NCBI GenBank assembly: GCA_021820165.1
Contig: JAKADW010000058.1
Location: 1-9,309, forward strand
DNA length: 9,309 nucleotides
Source: Bacillota bacterium
GTDB taxonomy: Bacteria > Bacillota_E > Sulfobacillia > Sulfobacillales > Sulfobacillaceae
Direction: 5' to 3'
Below are positions 1 through 7,238 of the stretch, piece by piece. The translations under genes and the position numbers were made by a program. Position 1 is the stretch's first letter. Each line of letters starts with the position of its first letter. The notes beneath the pieces are model-generated. The model did not search any database. It was given only the letters and a program-made list of their open reading frames with translations, and had not been told where the DNA came from.

Positions 1-1470
1 TTGCCGGGCTTGGAGCGCCTCATCAATTTTTAGGAGAGGCTCTTGGGTCTCTTCGTCCAGTCGAAAGCGGTTCACGCCCACAATCACCTGCTCACCGGCC
101 TCCACCTTTTGTTGAAACCGGTAGGCCGAATCTTGAATTTCTCGCTGGATATACCCCGTCTCAATGGCTGCGACCGCACCCCCAAGTTCTTCGATCTTGT
201 CGAGATACTGCGTCGCTTCTTCCTCGAGACGGTTGGTCAATGCCTCGACAAAGTACCTGCCGCCAAGGGGGTCTACCGTATTTGGCACCCCGCTTTCATA
301 GCCAATCACCTGCTGGGTCCGCAGTGCCAAGCGGGCTGAATCCTCGGTCGGCAAGGCCAGGGCTTCGTCCTTGGAATTCGTATGCAGCGACTGCGTTCCC
401 CCCAATACGGCTGCCAACGCTTGCAAGGTGACCCGCACCACATTGGTTTCGGGTTGTTGAGCCGTCAACGTGGAGCCGGCTGTCTGGGTATGAAATCTTA
501 ATTGCCAGGACCGCGGATCGTGGGCGCCGAAACGTTCTCGCATAATATGGGCCCAAATTCGTCGAGCAGCCCGGTATTTAGCAATCTCCTCAAAAAAGTC
601 CATGTGCGCATTAAAGAAAAATGAGAGCCGGGGGCCGAACTGATCCACCGCCAATCCCGCCTTGACGGCCGCGTCCACATAGGCGATGCCGTTAGCTAGC
701 GTGAAGGCAATCTCCTGGGCTGCCGTCGAGCCGGCTTCGCGAATGTGGTATCCGGAAATGCTAATGGTGTTCCACCGAGGCAAGTTGGCCGAGCACCAGC
801 GAAATATATCTGTGATAATGCGCATCGAGGGGCTTGGTGGAAATATGTACGTACCACGGGCCGCGTACTCCTTCAGCACATCGTTTTGAATGGTGCCAGT
901 GAGCCGCTTGGGATCCACACCCTGTTTTTTCGCAACCGCGACCACCATCAGCAGTAATATGGCCGCAGGGGCATTAATGGTCATCGAAACCGACACGCGA
1001 TCGAGCGGGATCTGATCCAGCAGGATCTCCATGTCTTTCAACGTGTCAATTGCCACCCCAACTTTGCCCACCTCGCCGTTGGCCACGGGATCATCGGAGT
1101 CGTAGCCCATTTGGGTGGGCAAATCAAACGCGACCGAAAGTCCCGTTTGCCCTTGCTCCAACAGGTAGCGATAGCGGAGGTTGGATTCTTCCGCCGTGCC
1201 AAATCCGGCATATTGGCGCATGGTCCACAGGCGGCCTCGGTACATCGTTGGGTAGACGCCGCGGGTATAGGGATATGCACCGGGAAATCCCAGCGTCTCT
1301 AAATAGTCTTCCGATGACACATCGAGCGGGGTATAGAGCCTTTCGACCGGAACCTCGGAGACTGTGCGAAAATCGGCCTGGCGCTCCCCGCTCTTCGCTT
1401 GATAGGGCGCTAAGACTGTATCTTCCCAACCCTGACGCGCATTCTTTAACGAATGACGGTACTCCTCCAT
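1..1470 (-). CDS. mcmA: Methylmalonyl-CoA mutase large subunit (partial, C-terminus off the left edge)
   Basis: Catalyses the B12-dependent rearrangement of (R)-methylmalonyl-CoA to succinyl-CoA in the cytoplasm. 490 codons are open to base 1 with no frameshift; the end of the protein lies outside the window. Family motifs are clear: [13 protein letters not shown] (about 85-97), [17 protein letters not shown] (110-126), [10 protein letters not shown] (193-202), PPSPSMRI (211-218), [13 protein letters not shown] (237-249) and [10 protein letters not shown] near residue 390. Tyr87 and Arg217 correspond to the Tyr and Arg that favour methylmalonyl-CoA over isobutyryl-CoA (Phe and Gln in ICM), and His242 matches the active-site His. 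The barrel domain is all that is visible; the cobalamin-binding domain must follow or lie on a separate subunit. The ATG at 1470 has AAGGGGG at 1481-1487, overlapping the stop of the upstream dehydrogenase, so the two are probably co-transcribed. Family assignment is secure; substrate is inferred from two residues. Confidence 0.95.
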   Translation of the reverse strand, partial: MEEYRHSLKNARQGWEDTVLAPYQAKSGERQADFRTVSEVPVERLYTPLDVSSEDYLETLGFPGAYPYTRGVYPTMYRGRLWTMRQYAGFGTAEESNLRYRYLLEQGQTGLSVAFDLPTQMGYDSDDPVANGEVGKVGVAIDTLKDMEILLDQIPLDRVSVSMTINAPAAILLLMVVAVAKKQGVDPKRLTGTIQNDVLKEYAARGTYIFPPSPSMRIITDIFRWCSANLPRWNTISISGYHIREAGSTAAQEIAFTLANGIAYVDAAVKAGLAVDQFGPRLSFFFNAHMDFFEEIAKYRAARRIWAHIMRERFGAHDPRSWQLRFHTQTAGSTLTAQQPETNVVRVTLQALAAVLGGTQSLHTNSKDEALALPTEDSARLALRTQQVIGYESGVPNTVDPLGGRYFVEALTNRLEEEATQYLDKIEELGGAVAAIETGYIQREIQDSAYRFQQKVEAGEQVIVGVNRFRLDEETQEPLLKIDEALQARQ

Positions 1471-1485
1471 CCGGACAAATCCCCC

Positions 1486-2739
1486 TTATTTCAGCCAGCC
1501 CCGCACGCGCATGGCCTGTGCCAACCTATCGGTAGCCACCAGGTAAGCCGCCTTTCGGAGCGTCACCCCAAAACGCTCGTGCATGCGGTGCATCTCCGAA
1601 ATTGCCCGTGACATATATTCTTCCAACCGTTGGTTGACCTCATCTTCCGACCAATAAAAGCGGCTCTGATTTTGTACCCATTCAAAATAGGAGACGGTCA
1701 CGCCGCCAGAATTTCCCAGCACATCCGGGACAACCATGACCCCCTTATCAAATAAGATGGCGTCGGCTTCCGGTGTCGTAGGACCATTGGCGCCTTCCCC
1801 GACAATTTTGGCACGGATGTTTGGCGCATTGTCGGCCGTAATTTGATTCTCCAGAGCTGCAGGGAACAAGATATCCACCGGCAATTCCAGCAAGTCTCGG
1901 TTGGCAATCGGTTCTGCCTTGGAATACCCGACTAAGTTACGATTAATGCGCTTATACTCCAACAGATCATCAATATCAATACCGGCCGCGTTATAGAGGC
2001 CACCATCCTTGTCCGACACCGCTACTACACTGGCGCCCATCCGATAGGCGATGGTGGCCGCAACAGACCCGACGTTGCCAAAGCCCTGCACAGCCACCCG
2101 TGCCCCACTAAAGTCTATGCCCATTTCGGTCGCCAGTTGCCGCGTGGCGAAGACCAACCCTCGACCCGTCGCTTCCACCCGGCCTCGGGAACCGCCAATC
2201 ACCAACGGTTTCCCAGTAATAAGTCCAAAGGTATTTTCACCACGAATGCGGGAGTATTCATCCACCATCCATGCCATAATCTGCGGGTTGGTTGAGACAT
2301 CGGGAGCGGGAATATCTTTGTCAGGCCCGATAACCAAGTTCACGGCGCGAATGTATTCACGGGAGAGCCGCTCAATCTCGCCCTCTGACAGTTGATCAAC
2401 ATCGCAAGCGATGCCGCCTTTCCCACCACCATAAGGGAGCCCCAACAGGGCGCACTTGACACTCATCCACATGGCCAAGGCCTTCACCTCATCCACGTTG
2501 ACGTCCGGATGAAAACGAAGGCCCCCTTTGGTCGGTCCCAGAGCATCGTTGTGTTGGACGCGATACCCGGTAAAAACCTGCAGAGTGCCATCGTCTCGAG
2601 CAAATGGAACAGCGACTTCAAAAGTGCGCATGGGTTGTTTCAAAATCTCGTACACAGCCGGTTCCAATCCAAGGGTTTCTACGGCCTCCTTAAAGCTTTG
2701 TTGAGCCCGTAAAAATGGATTGAGTGACGTATCCGCCAC
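1486..2739 (-). CDS. gdhA: Glutamate dehydrogenase (Glu/Leu/Phe/Val dehydrogenase family)
   Basis: Reversible oxidative deamination of glutamate to 2-oxoglutarate and ammonia with NAD(P), cytoplasmic, normally hexameric. The 417 residues match the RocG/GudB size class and are too long for leucine dehydrogenase (about 365). Visible: the N-terminal catalytic domain with GPTKGGLRFHP (69-78, Lys71), Lys95, the catalytic-Lys motif PYGGGKGGI (102-110, Lys107) and PAPDVST (144-150, Asp147); then a Rossmann domain with VQGFGNVG (217-224) and an acidic Asp243 after the second strand; then EGANGPTTPEAD and PDVLGNSGGVTVSYFEW. Coenzyme preference cannot be read safely. The start is GTG at 2739, preceded by an ideal AAGGAGG (2748-2754) with an 8-base spacer. 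It leads a two-gene unit with the methylmalonyl-CoA mutase gene, 15 bases downstream, and has its own candidate promoter after the yajC terminator. Confidence 0.96.
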   Translation of the reverse strand: MADTSLNPFLRAQQSFKEAVETLGLEPAVYEILKQPMRTFEVAVPFARDDGTLQVFTGYRVQHNDALGPTKGGLRFHPDVNVDEVKALAMWMSVKCALLGLPYGGGKGGIACDVDQLSEGEIERLSREYIRAVNLVIGPDKDIPAPDVSTNPQIMAWMVDEYSRIRGENTFGLITGKPLVIGGSRGRVEATGRGLVFATRQLATEMGIDFSGARVAVQGFGNVGSVAATIAYRMGASVVAVSDKDGGLYNAAGIDIDDLLEYKRINRNLVGYSKAEPIANRDLLELPVDILFPAALENQITADNAPNIRAKIVGEGANGPTTPEADAILFDKGVMVVPDVLGNSGGVTVSYFEWVQNQSRFYWSEDEVNQRLEEYMSRAISEMHRMHERFGVTLRKAAYLVATDRLAQAMRVRGWLK

Positions 2740-2747
2740 CGGTAACG

Positions 2748-2754
2748 CCTCCTT
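2748..2754 (-). promoter_or_regulatory. Ribosome binding site of glutamate dehydrogenase
   Basis: AAGGAGG on the minus strand, 8 bases before GTG at 2739. It fixes the non-ATG start of the dehydrogenase. Confidence 0.85.
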
Positions 2755-2784
2755 CAGGATGTCTAACCACTTGGTTTCGTCGGT

Positions 2785-2793
2785 ATTATAGCA
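2785..2793 (-). promoter_or_regulatory. Candidate extended -10 promoter for the dehydrogenase-mutase unit
   Basis: The minus strand reads TGCTATAAT, a perfect TATAAT (2785-2790) with the TG of an extended -10 element. No good TTGACA-like hexamer lies 16-18 bases upstream, which is common for extended -10 promoters. Transcription would begin near 2778 and leave a leader of about 40 bases before the GTG at 2739. It lies just downstream of the yajC terminator, where a new promoter is expected. Inferred from sequence only. Confidence 0.6.
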
Positions 2794-2816
2794 TAGCCCG
2801 TCTTTCCCCTAGACCC

Positions 2817-2844
2817 AAAAAATCTCCGGGCCCGCGACCCGGAG
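2817..2844 (-). terminator. Rho-independent terminator after yajC
   Basis: On the minus strand CTCCGGG (2838-2844) pairs perfectly with CCCGGAG (2824-2830) around a 7-base loop, and a run of six T (2817-2822) follows one base later. It begins 11 bases past the yajC stop and is the only clear intrinsic terminator seen in the window, so it probably ends the ruvC-to-yajC transcription unit. Confidence 0.85.
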
Positions 2845-2854
2845 GATACTGATC

Positions 2855-3142
2855 CTATTTGTTTCTCGTGGATGCGGAGGGCTGATGTTTTCCCCCAATA
2901 GCCTTTCGGAGTACACGAATCCGGACATCATTGCCCACTGATAGGGTGACTTCATCATCGGAGATGGCTTCCACCGTCCCAATGATGCCTCCGACCGTCA
3001 CCACCTCGTCTCCACGCGCAATATTGCTTTGCAATTGACGCCGATTTTTCTGCTGACGCGACTGTTGCCAAAACATCCAGGCGGTCATGGCAATCAGCAG
3101 AATAAAGAAAATCCAGTACACGGATGTGCCGTGCGTCGTCAA
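2855..3142 (-). CDS. yajC: YajC, Sec translocon accessory membrane protein
   Basis: Small single-span membrane protein that associates with the SecDF/SecYEG export machinery. With the start chosen here it has 95 residues, typical for YajC. One transmembrane helix lies at about 8-26 (YWIFFILLIAMTAWMFW), followed by a basic stretch (QQSRQQKNRRQ) and the family motif GDEVVTVGGIIGTV (44-57). The C-terminal domain faces the cytoplasm in known YajC. I chose TTG at 3142 because a purine-rich GGAGGAGGAGGAG tract sits immediately upstream. The frame stays open to an ATG at 3235, but that extension would overlap the end of rsgI and add a charged non-YajC N-terminus. The gap from rsgI is 67 bases. secD and secF, the usual downstream neighbours, are absent; a terminator and an unrelated unit follow. 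Confidence 0.9.
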   Translation of the reverse strand: MTTHGTSVYWIFFILLIAMTAWMFWQQSRQQKNRRQLQSNIARGDEVVTVGGIIGTVEAISDDEVTLSVGNDVRIRVLRKAIGGKHQPSASTRNK

Positions 3143-3145
3143 GCT

Positions 3146-3161
3146 CTCCTCCTCCTCCTCC
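3146..3161 (-). promoter_or_regulatory. Ribosome binding site of yajC made of a GGA trinucleotide repeat
   Basis: The minus strand carries about four to five tandem GGA units ending 3 bases before TTG at 3142. Several registers give AGGAGG at a usable spacing (5 or 8 bases). The tract supports the TTG start over the upstream ATG. Confidence 0.6.
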
Positions 3162-3209
3162 GTCAATCCCTCAGTTCTTCGAGTTTGGTAGGGAAAACTC
3201 CTCTTTTCA

Positions 3210-4238
3210 TCAGAGCCCCAAGTGCCCCACCACACTACTGACAGTATTGACCGGATCGGGCGCTTGATGCGATGGCGACTCCGCAGGAACCTTCGAAGGC
3301 GAGGACGTCCTCCCCCGGTGTCGGCCCTGCCCCTTTCCCTCTCCTGGATTTGGAACGCCGTGAGCCGGCGGTGTCACCACCATGGCAGGCACGGTGACAG
3401 GCAAATTCGGCAATCGCGGACGACCCGTGGACTTCGTGCTGTGGGCAATCGGCTGCGACGATGCGGACGAGATCGGTGTGGTCCTGCGTGGGGTTACCGG
3501 GTGAGACACCGCGGTGGGCTTAACCGCATCCAAGGGGGCCAATAGATTGGCCACCGACATTTTCTGCACGTCATGAAGTGTTAATTGGCGGCGCGCCTGC
3601 TTTGGCGTCCGCTGCCAGACTAAATAGCGACCGACCGAAACTTCCGGCTTTTGCATGGCGTGCATGAGAGATGCGCTTACCCCTGAAACGGCCACGACGG
3701 AAGCGGTCACGCGATCCGCTTCAAGCACCCCAGAAGCCGCCGTCGAGAGACCGGAAAACCACGGCTCGGGATGATGCAAAAACACCGCCCCGATAAGGAC
3801 CGTCGACCCCTGGTTGTGTAGATAACCGTCCCGAGCGGCGCGTTGAATCAGGGTGTCCACCGCTTGTTGGACCGCGAGCCCCAGAACATGCGTTTGGGTT
3901 AAAAGGCGGCGACCGCCCCGATCTAAGCCCTTTGCCCTCAGCACGACCCCTTTGGAGGACACGTCGAGATTGATACTCGGGTTGATGTCAACGCTTAATA
4001 CGGCCGCCTCAGCCGGCTGAAATGGGGCCGCCGCTTGGAGCCAAAAGCCCGCGACCACGGCCGCCACCGCGGGAATCGCAAGCCAGCGGTACCAGCGCTT
4101 CCGCGCGTCGGGAATCCAAATCTCTTGTCCCACTTGCACATCTAGCCCATGCGTGGGTACAGATCTAAATAGCCCTCCGGGCAACATCACCGTGGCCCGT
4201 CCGCGACTGGCTTCTATAACAATGCCCTTCATGCTCAT
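3210..4238 (-). CDS. rsgI: RsgI-type membrane anti-sigma factor
   Basis: Membrane-anchored antagonist of SigI. The 342 residues divide into a cytoplasmic RsgI N-terminal domain (about 3-45, KGIVIEASRGRATVMLPGG), one transmembrane helix (about 50-70, WLAIPAVAAVVAGFWL), an outside RsgI core domain starting AVLSVDINPSINLDV (79-93) and including RYLVWQRTPKQARR and QKMSVANLLAPL (up to about 236), and a Pro/Ser/Thr/Arg-rich, apparently disordered tail (about 240-342). Asn86-Pro87 lies in the conserved NPS motif; RsgI proteins are reported to self-cleave at this Asn-Pro bond before regulated proteolysis frees the sigma factor. No carbohydrate-binding or hydrolase domain is attached, unlike cellulosome RsgIs. 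The ATG at 4238 lies 23 bases after the sigI stop; its ribosome site (AAGGGA, 4251-4256) is rather distant, so ATG 4232 is an alternative. Weak pairwise conservation outside the motifs is normal for this family. Confidence 0.88.
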   Translation of the reverse strand: MSMKGIVIEASRGRATVMLPGGLFRSVPTHGLDVQVGQEIWIPDARKRWYRWLAIPAVAAVVAGFWLQAAAPFQPAEAAVLSVDINPSINLDVSSKGVVLRAKGLDRGGRRLLTQTHVLGLAVQQAVDTLIQRAARDGYLHNQGSTVLIGAVFLHHPEPWFSGLSTAASGVLEADRVTASVVAVSGVSASLMHAMQKPEVSVGRYLVWQRTPKQARRQLTLHDVQKMSVANLLAPLDAVKPTAVSHPVTPRRTTPISSASSQPIAHSTKSTGRPRLPNLPVTVPAMVVTPPAHGVPNPGEGKGQGRHRGRTSSPSKVPAESPSHQAPDPVNTVSSVVGHLGL

Positions 4239-4261
4239 ATCAGCAATCTTTCCCTTCCAGC

Positions 4262-5005
4262 CTAGGGGTGGTCTAGCACGTAAGCCTGAAGATGGGGCAA
4301 ATCGTGCATTAAAATCAAGGCGACGGCCACAATGTATTTCCGGTTCCGTTCCACTAACTTGCGGCTCACGCCAAATTGTTCCGCCAGCGCTTTCACGGGT
4401 AACTCTCCCCGCCGTCCCAAGGCCGATGCGTGTATTGGTTCACGCACCACCGCACGCGCCAATTGTATGGCCCGCTCTCGTGAGTCTCGATGTTTCGGAG
4501 CCGCCTTCACTAAATCCGCAAACGAGATATCATAACGGGCCAGGATCGCTTGATACTCCTCAATTTCCCGACGACGCTCTTCTTGTTCCTCCACGAGCGC
4601 CCAATTAGCCTGAGCCAATCGGTCCAAGGGGTTGGGCTCATGTGGCCGATCGTCATCCTCCTCAAAGTCACTGAGTGCGACCTCATGTTGCCGTCCACGA
4701 TCGCGTCGAAAGTGATCCACCAGGCGCCGCTGAATCACGGTCTGACTAAAGGAAAGGAAACTCCCACGATCCCCGTCATAGGCCGTAATGGCTTCGTTGA
4801 ACGCCAAGAGCGCCACGCTAATTTCTTCGTCCACCCCAGGACGAAGAAACCGTCCCGCTTTTTGACTTGCCACCTTCATCACGAAGGGCGTGTAATCCTG
4901 AATCAGTTGATTGCGAGCCTCCTGGTCGCCCTCTTTCGCTCGAGCCAAGAGCACCCCGGGATCTTTCGGCCGTGTTCTCGGGAATCGGATGCCCAGTCGG
5001 TTCAC
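4262..5005 (-). CDS. sigI: RNA polymerase sigma factor SigI
   Basis: Alternative sigma-70-family factor controlling envelope, heat or polysaccharide-responsive genes in Bacillota. The 247 residues match SigI length. Region 2 features appear at about 56-104: VDEEISVALLAFNEAITAYD, then the basic QRRLVDHFRRDRGR. A charged, probably coiled linker (130-155) follows, and the SigI-specific C-terminal DNA-binding region closes the protein with LAEQFGVSRKLVERNRKYIVAVALILM (207-233), nearly a signature of the family. The start is GTG at 5005 with AAGG (5012-5015) six bases before it. Its partner rsgI follows after 23 bases, the standard arrangement. Upstream is ruvB with a 52-base gap, so sigI could be read from the ruv promoter, from its own promoter, or both. 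Confidence 0.93.
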   Translation of the reverse strand: MNRLGIRFPRTRPKDPGVLLARAKEGDQEARNQLIQDYTPFVMKVASQKAGRFLRPGVDEEISVALLAFNEAITAYDGDRGSFLSFSQTVIQRRLVDHFRRDRGRQHEVALSDFEEDDDRPHEPNPLDRLAQANWALVEEQEERRREIEEYQAILARYDISFADLVKAAPKHRDSRERAIQLARAVVREPIHASALGRRGELPVKALAEQFGVSRKLVERNRKYIVAVALILMHDLPHLQAYVLDHP

Positions 5006-5057
5006 CCCGCCTTCTAGATTCTTCGAGAGTCAACGCGTCATTTCGTGGGGGCAAAGT

Positions 5058-6083
5058 TCATTCGAATAAATTTTTTTGTATCGGGGCCAAAGGCGGCCAT
5101 CCTAGTCTTTCTATGGCCGTGGCCGTCAACATCCGCCCACGCGGCGTCCGCTGTAGATATCCCTGTTGTAGAAGGTAGGGTTCATAGACATCTTCGATGG
5201 TACCACTTTCCTCGCCAATGGCCGCCGCCAAGGTCTCGAGTCCCACCGGCCCTCCGCGGTAGCGGTAATAGAGGGTGTCCAATAGCCGGTGATCAACCAA
5301 ATCCAAGCCGTTCGGGTCAACTTCCAAGAAAGCCAAACCCTCTTCAGCCATTTCGAACGTGATTTCCCCGTTGCCCTTAACGTCGACGTAATCGCGCAAG
5401 CGACGCAGCAATCGGTTGGCGATGCGAGGCGTTCCTCGACTGCGGCGTGCAATCTCCATAGCCGCCTCGGTAGCCAAAGGCACATCGAGCACCCGCGCGG
5501 AACGCTTGACAATTTCCGCAAGATCCTTGGGCGCATAGAAGTCCAAATGAATAATCACGCCAAACCGATCACGAAGCGGTGCGGTCAACATGCCGGCCCG
5601 AGTGGTCGCTCCCACTAAAGTAAACCGTGGAAGTTCCAACCGGACCGAGCGGGCACTAGGACCACGTCCAAGCATCACGTCCAGATGAAAGTCTTCCATG
5701 GCCGGATATAGCACTTCCTCCACAGAACGCGACAAGCGATGGATTTCATCAATGAATAGCACGTCGCTCGGCTCCAAATTTGTCAATACGGACGCGAGAT
5801 CCCCGGCGCGTTCGATGGCTGGGCCTGACGTAAAACGGATATCCACACCCAATTCGTTAGCAATGATGTGGGCTAAGGTCGTTTTGCCGAGCCCTGGCGG
5901 CCCGTACAAAAGAACATGATCCAATGCCTCTTGGCGCTGTTGAGAGGCCTCAATGAAAATTCCCAGCCGTTCCTTGGTGGCCTCTTGGCCGATATAGTCG
6001 CTGAGGCGCTTAGGACGAATCGACGTGTCCCCGTCGTCCTCCGATCCCAAAGATATCTGGCTCATGATGCGGTCCTCGCCCAT
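5058..6083 (-). CDS. ruvB: RuvB, Holliday junction branch-migration ATPase
   Basis: Hexameric AAA+ motor that pumps DNA through RuvA-bound Holliday junctions during recombinational repair. The 341 residues match the family. Visible: [11 protein letters not shown] (23-33), Walker [10 protein letters not shown] (61-69), Walker B LFIDEIH (109-115), sensor 1 GATTRAG (158-164), the LRDRFG box (170-175) with the arginine finger, sensor 2 [10 protein letters not shown] (216-225), and the C-terminal winged-helix with [15 protein letters not shown] and QRTPRGR (311-317). ATG 6083 is preferred over Met7 because GGGGGAGG (6092-6099) lies 8 bases upstream. The start overlaps the ruvA stop (TAATG), implying translational coupling. 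The final codons include a run of seven A. Confidence 0.98.
   Translation of the reverse strand: MGEDRIMSQISLGSEDDGDTSIRPKRLSDYIGQEATKERLGIFIEASQQRQEALDHVLLYGPPGLGKTTLAHIIANELGVDIRFTSGPAIERAGDLASVLTNLEPSDVLFIDEIHRLSRSVEEVLYPAMEDFHLDVMLGRGPSARSVRLELPRFTLVGATTRAGMLTAPLRDRFGVIIHLDFYAPKDLAEIVKRSARVLDVPLATEAAMEIARRSRGTPRIANRLLRRLRDYVDVKGNGEITFEMAEEGLAFLEVDPNGLDLVDHRLLDTLYYRYRGGPVGLETLAAAIGEESGTIEDVYEPYLLQQGYLQRTPRGRMLTATAIERLGWPPLAPIQKNLFE
5061..5088 (-). promoter_or_regulatory. Possible SigI-dependent promoter of sigI (inside the ruvB 3' end)
   Basis: SigI promoters in Bacillus subtilis are described with a C-rich -35 (ACCCCC) and a CGAA -10. Here the minus strand has GGCCCC (5083-5088), an AT-rich spacer of 18 bases containing seven consecutive A, and CGAA (5061-5064). 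Transcription would begin about 50 bases before the sigI GTG. The -35 match is partial and the spacer may be longer than usual, so this is only a candidate for autoregulation. Confidence 0.25.
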
Positions 6084-6688
6084 TACCGCGTCCTCCCCCG
6101 ATCCAATGCCTTCAGCGCTAGACGAAGGCGCGTCGCGTCATCCCCAGAGGGGATTTCTTTGACAGCTAACTGAGCTTCCTCCACCCGGTATCCGAGACCC
6201 ACTAGAGCCGACACCACCTCGTCCTCCGGCTGGACGTTGGCAGGTGCTTCCGTCGGAACGAGGAGCTGCCCGGGATCGGCCGACTTGGCCCAACGTCCCA
6301 TGAGCTCCAATTGCACCCGCTGGGCAATTTTCGCTCCCACACCAGGTGCCCCCTTGAGCGCCTTCCAGTCGCCCACGAAAACCGCCTCACGAAGCCTGCC
6401 GATTCCCAGGTGGCTCATGAGGGCCAAAGCCCCCTTCGCGCCCACCCCGTTAACCTCCAGAAGGTCCAAAAACACCTCGCGCTCCCGGACGCTGGCAAAC
6501 CCAATCAGTCTCCAGTGGTCTTCGCGAACCAGAAGATGCGTAAAGAGGTGCGCGACCTCACCTACTCCGGCCAACTTATCTTCGGTTTCGCGCGGAATAT
6601 CCAGCCCGTAACTAAGGCCGGACGCCGTCCTGATGACCACATAGCCCGGTCGCTTTTCGCCGATACTGCCTTCAATCTCCACAATCAT
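6083..6688 (-). CDS. ruvA: RuvA, Holliday junction DNA-binding subunit
   Basis: Tetrameric junction-binding protein that loads RuvB. With ATG 6688 the product is 201 residues, the standard size; the frame remains open further upstream but that would add residues overlapping ruvC and no RuvA homology. Domain I (OB-fold) begins [19 protein letters not shown] and holds the acidic-pin pair Glu56-Asp57 in LLVREDHW. Domain II has two helix-hairpin-helix motifs, [14 protein letters not shown] (77-90) and [14 protein letters not shown] (112-125). Domain III, the RuvB contact, is at about 155-198 ([16 protein letters not shown]). The gene starts 7 bases after the ruvC stop and overlaps ruvB by one base. 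Confidence 0.97.
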   Translation of the reverse strand: MIVEIEGSIGEKRPGYVVIRTASGLSYGLDIPRETEDKLAGVGEVAHLFTHLLVREDHWRLIGFASVREREVFLDLLEVNGVGAKGALALMSHLGIGRLREAVFVGDWKALKGAPGVGAKIAQRVQLELMGRWAKSADPGQLLVPTEAPANVQPEDEVVSALVGLGYRVEEAQLAVKEIPSGDDATRLRLALKALDRGRTR

Positions 6689-6695
6689 ACCACGT

Positions 6696-7202
6696 TCACC
6701 GTCTTCCCGATTTAAACCCTGGGGTGCGTTGAAAGCGCAACGTTTCCGCCCCACAAATGGCAATGGCAAGGGCATCGGCCACGTCATCCGGTTTAGGGTA
6801 TTCGTCCAATCCCAACAATCGTTGCACCATCAACTGGACTTGCCGTTTCTCCGCCCGTCCGTACCCGGTAACGGCCTGTTTGACCTCCGCGGGCGACATT
6901 TCCACATAAGGAAGGTTGGCTTGCGCCAACACCAATAGGACAATGCCCCGTGCTTGTCCGACAGCCATGGCCGTGCGGCTGTTTTGCCCGAAATACAGCT
7001 TTTCGACCGCCGCTGCTTCAGGCTGGTGCACGCGGCAAATCTCACCAAGGCCATCATAGATTTGACGCAGGCGTTGTTCGGGCGGCGTCGTGGGCTCGGT
7101 AATCAGAGCCCCATAAGCCTCGGCCCGGGTGACCGAACCGCGATGGCTAATAACCCCCCAGCCCAGCGTCGCCGTGCCGGGATCAATCCCTAAAATGCGC
7201 AC
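6696..7202 (-). CDS. ruvC: RuvC, Holliday junction resolvase
   Basis: Dimeric, metal-dependent endonuclease that cuts Holliday junctions symmetrically. With GTG at 7202 the protein is 168 residues and begins (M)RILGIDPGTATLGWG, placing the first catalytic Asp at position 7 as in E. coli RuvC. The other catalytic acidic residues are visible: Glu67 in AVEKLYFGQN, and Asp140 and Asp143 in PKPDDVADALAIAI. I prefer this GTG to ATG 7220 because AAGGAG (7210-7215) sits 7 bases upstream of it and within the longer version's coding sequence. First gene of the ruvCAB array, diverging from the gluconokinase gene across 149 bases. Confidence 0.97.
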   Translation of the reverse strand: MRILGIDPGTATLGWGVISHRGSVTRAEAYGALITEPTTPPEQRLRQIYDGLGEICRVHQPEAAAVEKLYFGQNSRTAMAVGQARGIVLLVLAQANLPYVEMSPAEVKQAVTGYGRAEKRQVQLMVQRLLGLDEYPKPDDVADALAIAICGAETLRFQRTPGFKSGRR

Positions 7203-7209
7203 CGTCTCT

Positions 7210-7215
7210 CTCCTT
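7210..7215 (-). promoter_or_regulatory. Ribosome binding site deciding the ruvC start
   Basis: AAGGAG on the minus strand with a 7-base spacer to GTG 7202. Its position inside the reading frame of the longer ATG 7220 version argues that the GTG is used. Confidence 0.75.
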
Positions 7216-7238
7216 CCCATAAGGTATACGACATAGGC

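Noticed and set aside
241..300. Apparent break in the methylmalonyl-CoA mutase frame near 270
   Set aside because: Careful reading of the five-base C run on the minus strand gives an uninterrupted [12 protein letters not shown]; the gene is intact to the window edge.
1050..1535. 161-codon plus-strand frame opposite the methylmalonyl-CoA mutase gene
   Set aside because: It lies antisense to a well-conserved enzyme, is Pro/Arg/Ser-rich with no motif, and crosses the dehydrogenase-mutase junction.
3143..3235. N-terminal extension of yajC to ATG 3235
   Set aside because: It overlaps the end of rsgI, adds a charged segment absent from YajC proteins, and ignores the strong SD before TTG 3142.
4153..5017. 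Plus-strand frames of about 150 codons opposite sigI and the start of rsgI
   Set aside because: Antisense shadows of SigI, whose own frame shows clear family signatures; no motif in the products.
5071..5077. Run of seven A near the ruvB stop as a programmed frameshift site
   Set aside because: It encodes the normal Gln-Lys-Asn of the RuvB C-terminus, and a shift there would only change the last few residues; no stimulatory structure is seen.
6689..6787. N-terminal extension of ruvA to 6787
   Set aside because: It would overlap the ruvC 3' end, and RuvA homology begins exactly at MIVEIEG (ATG 6688).
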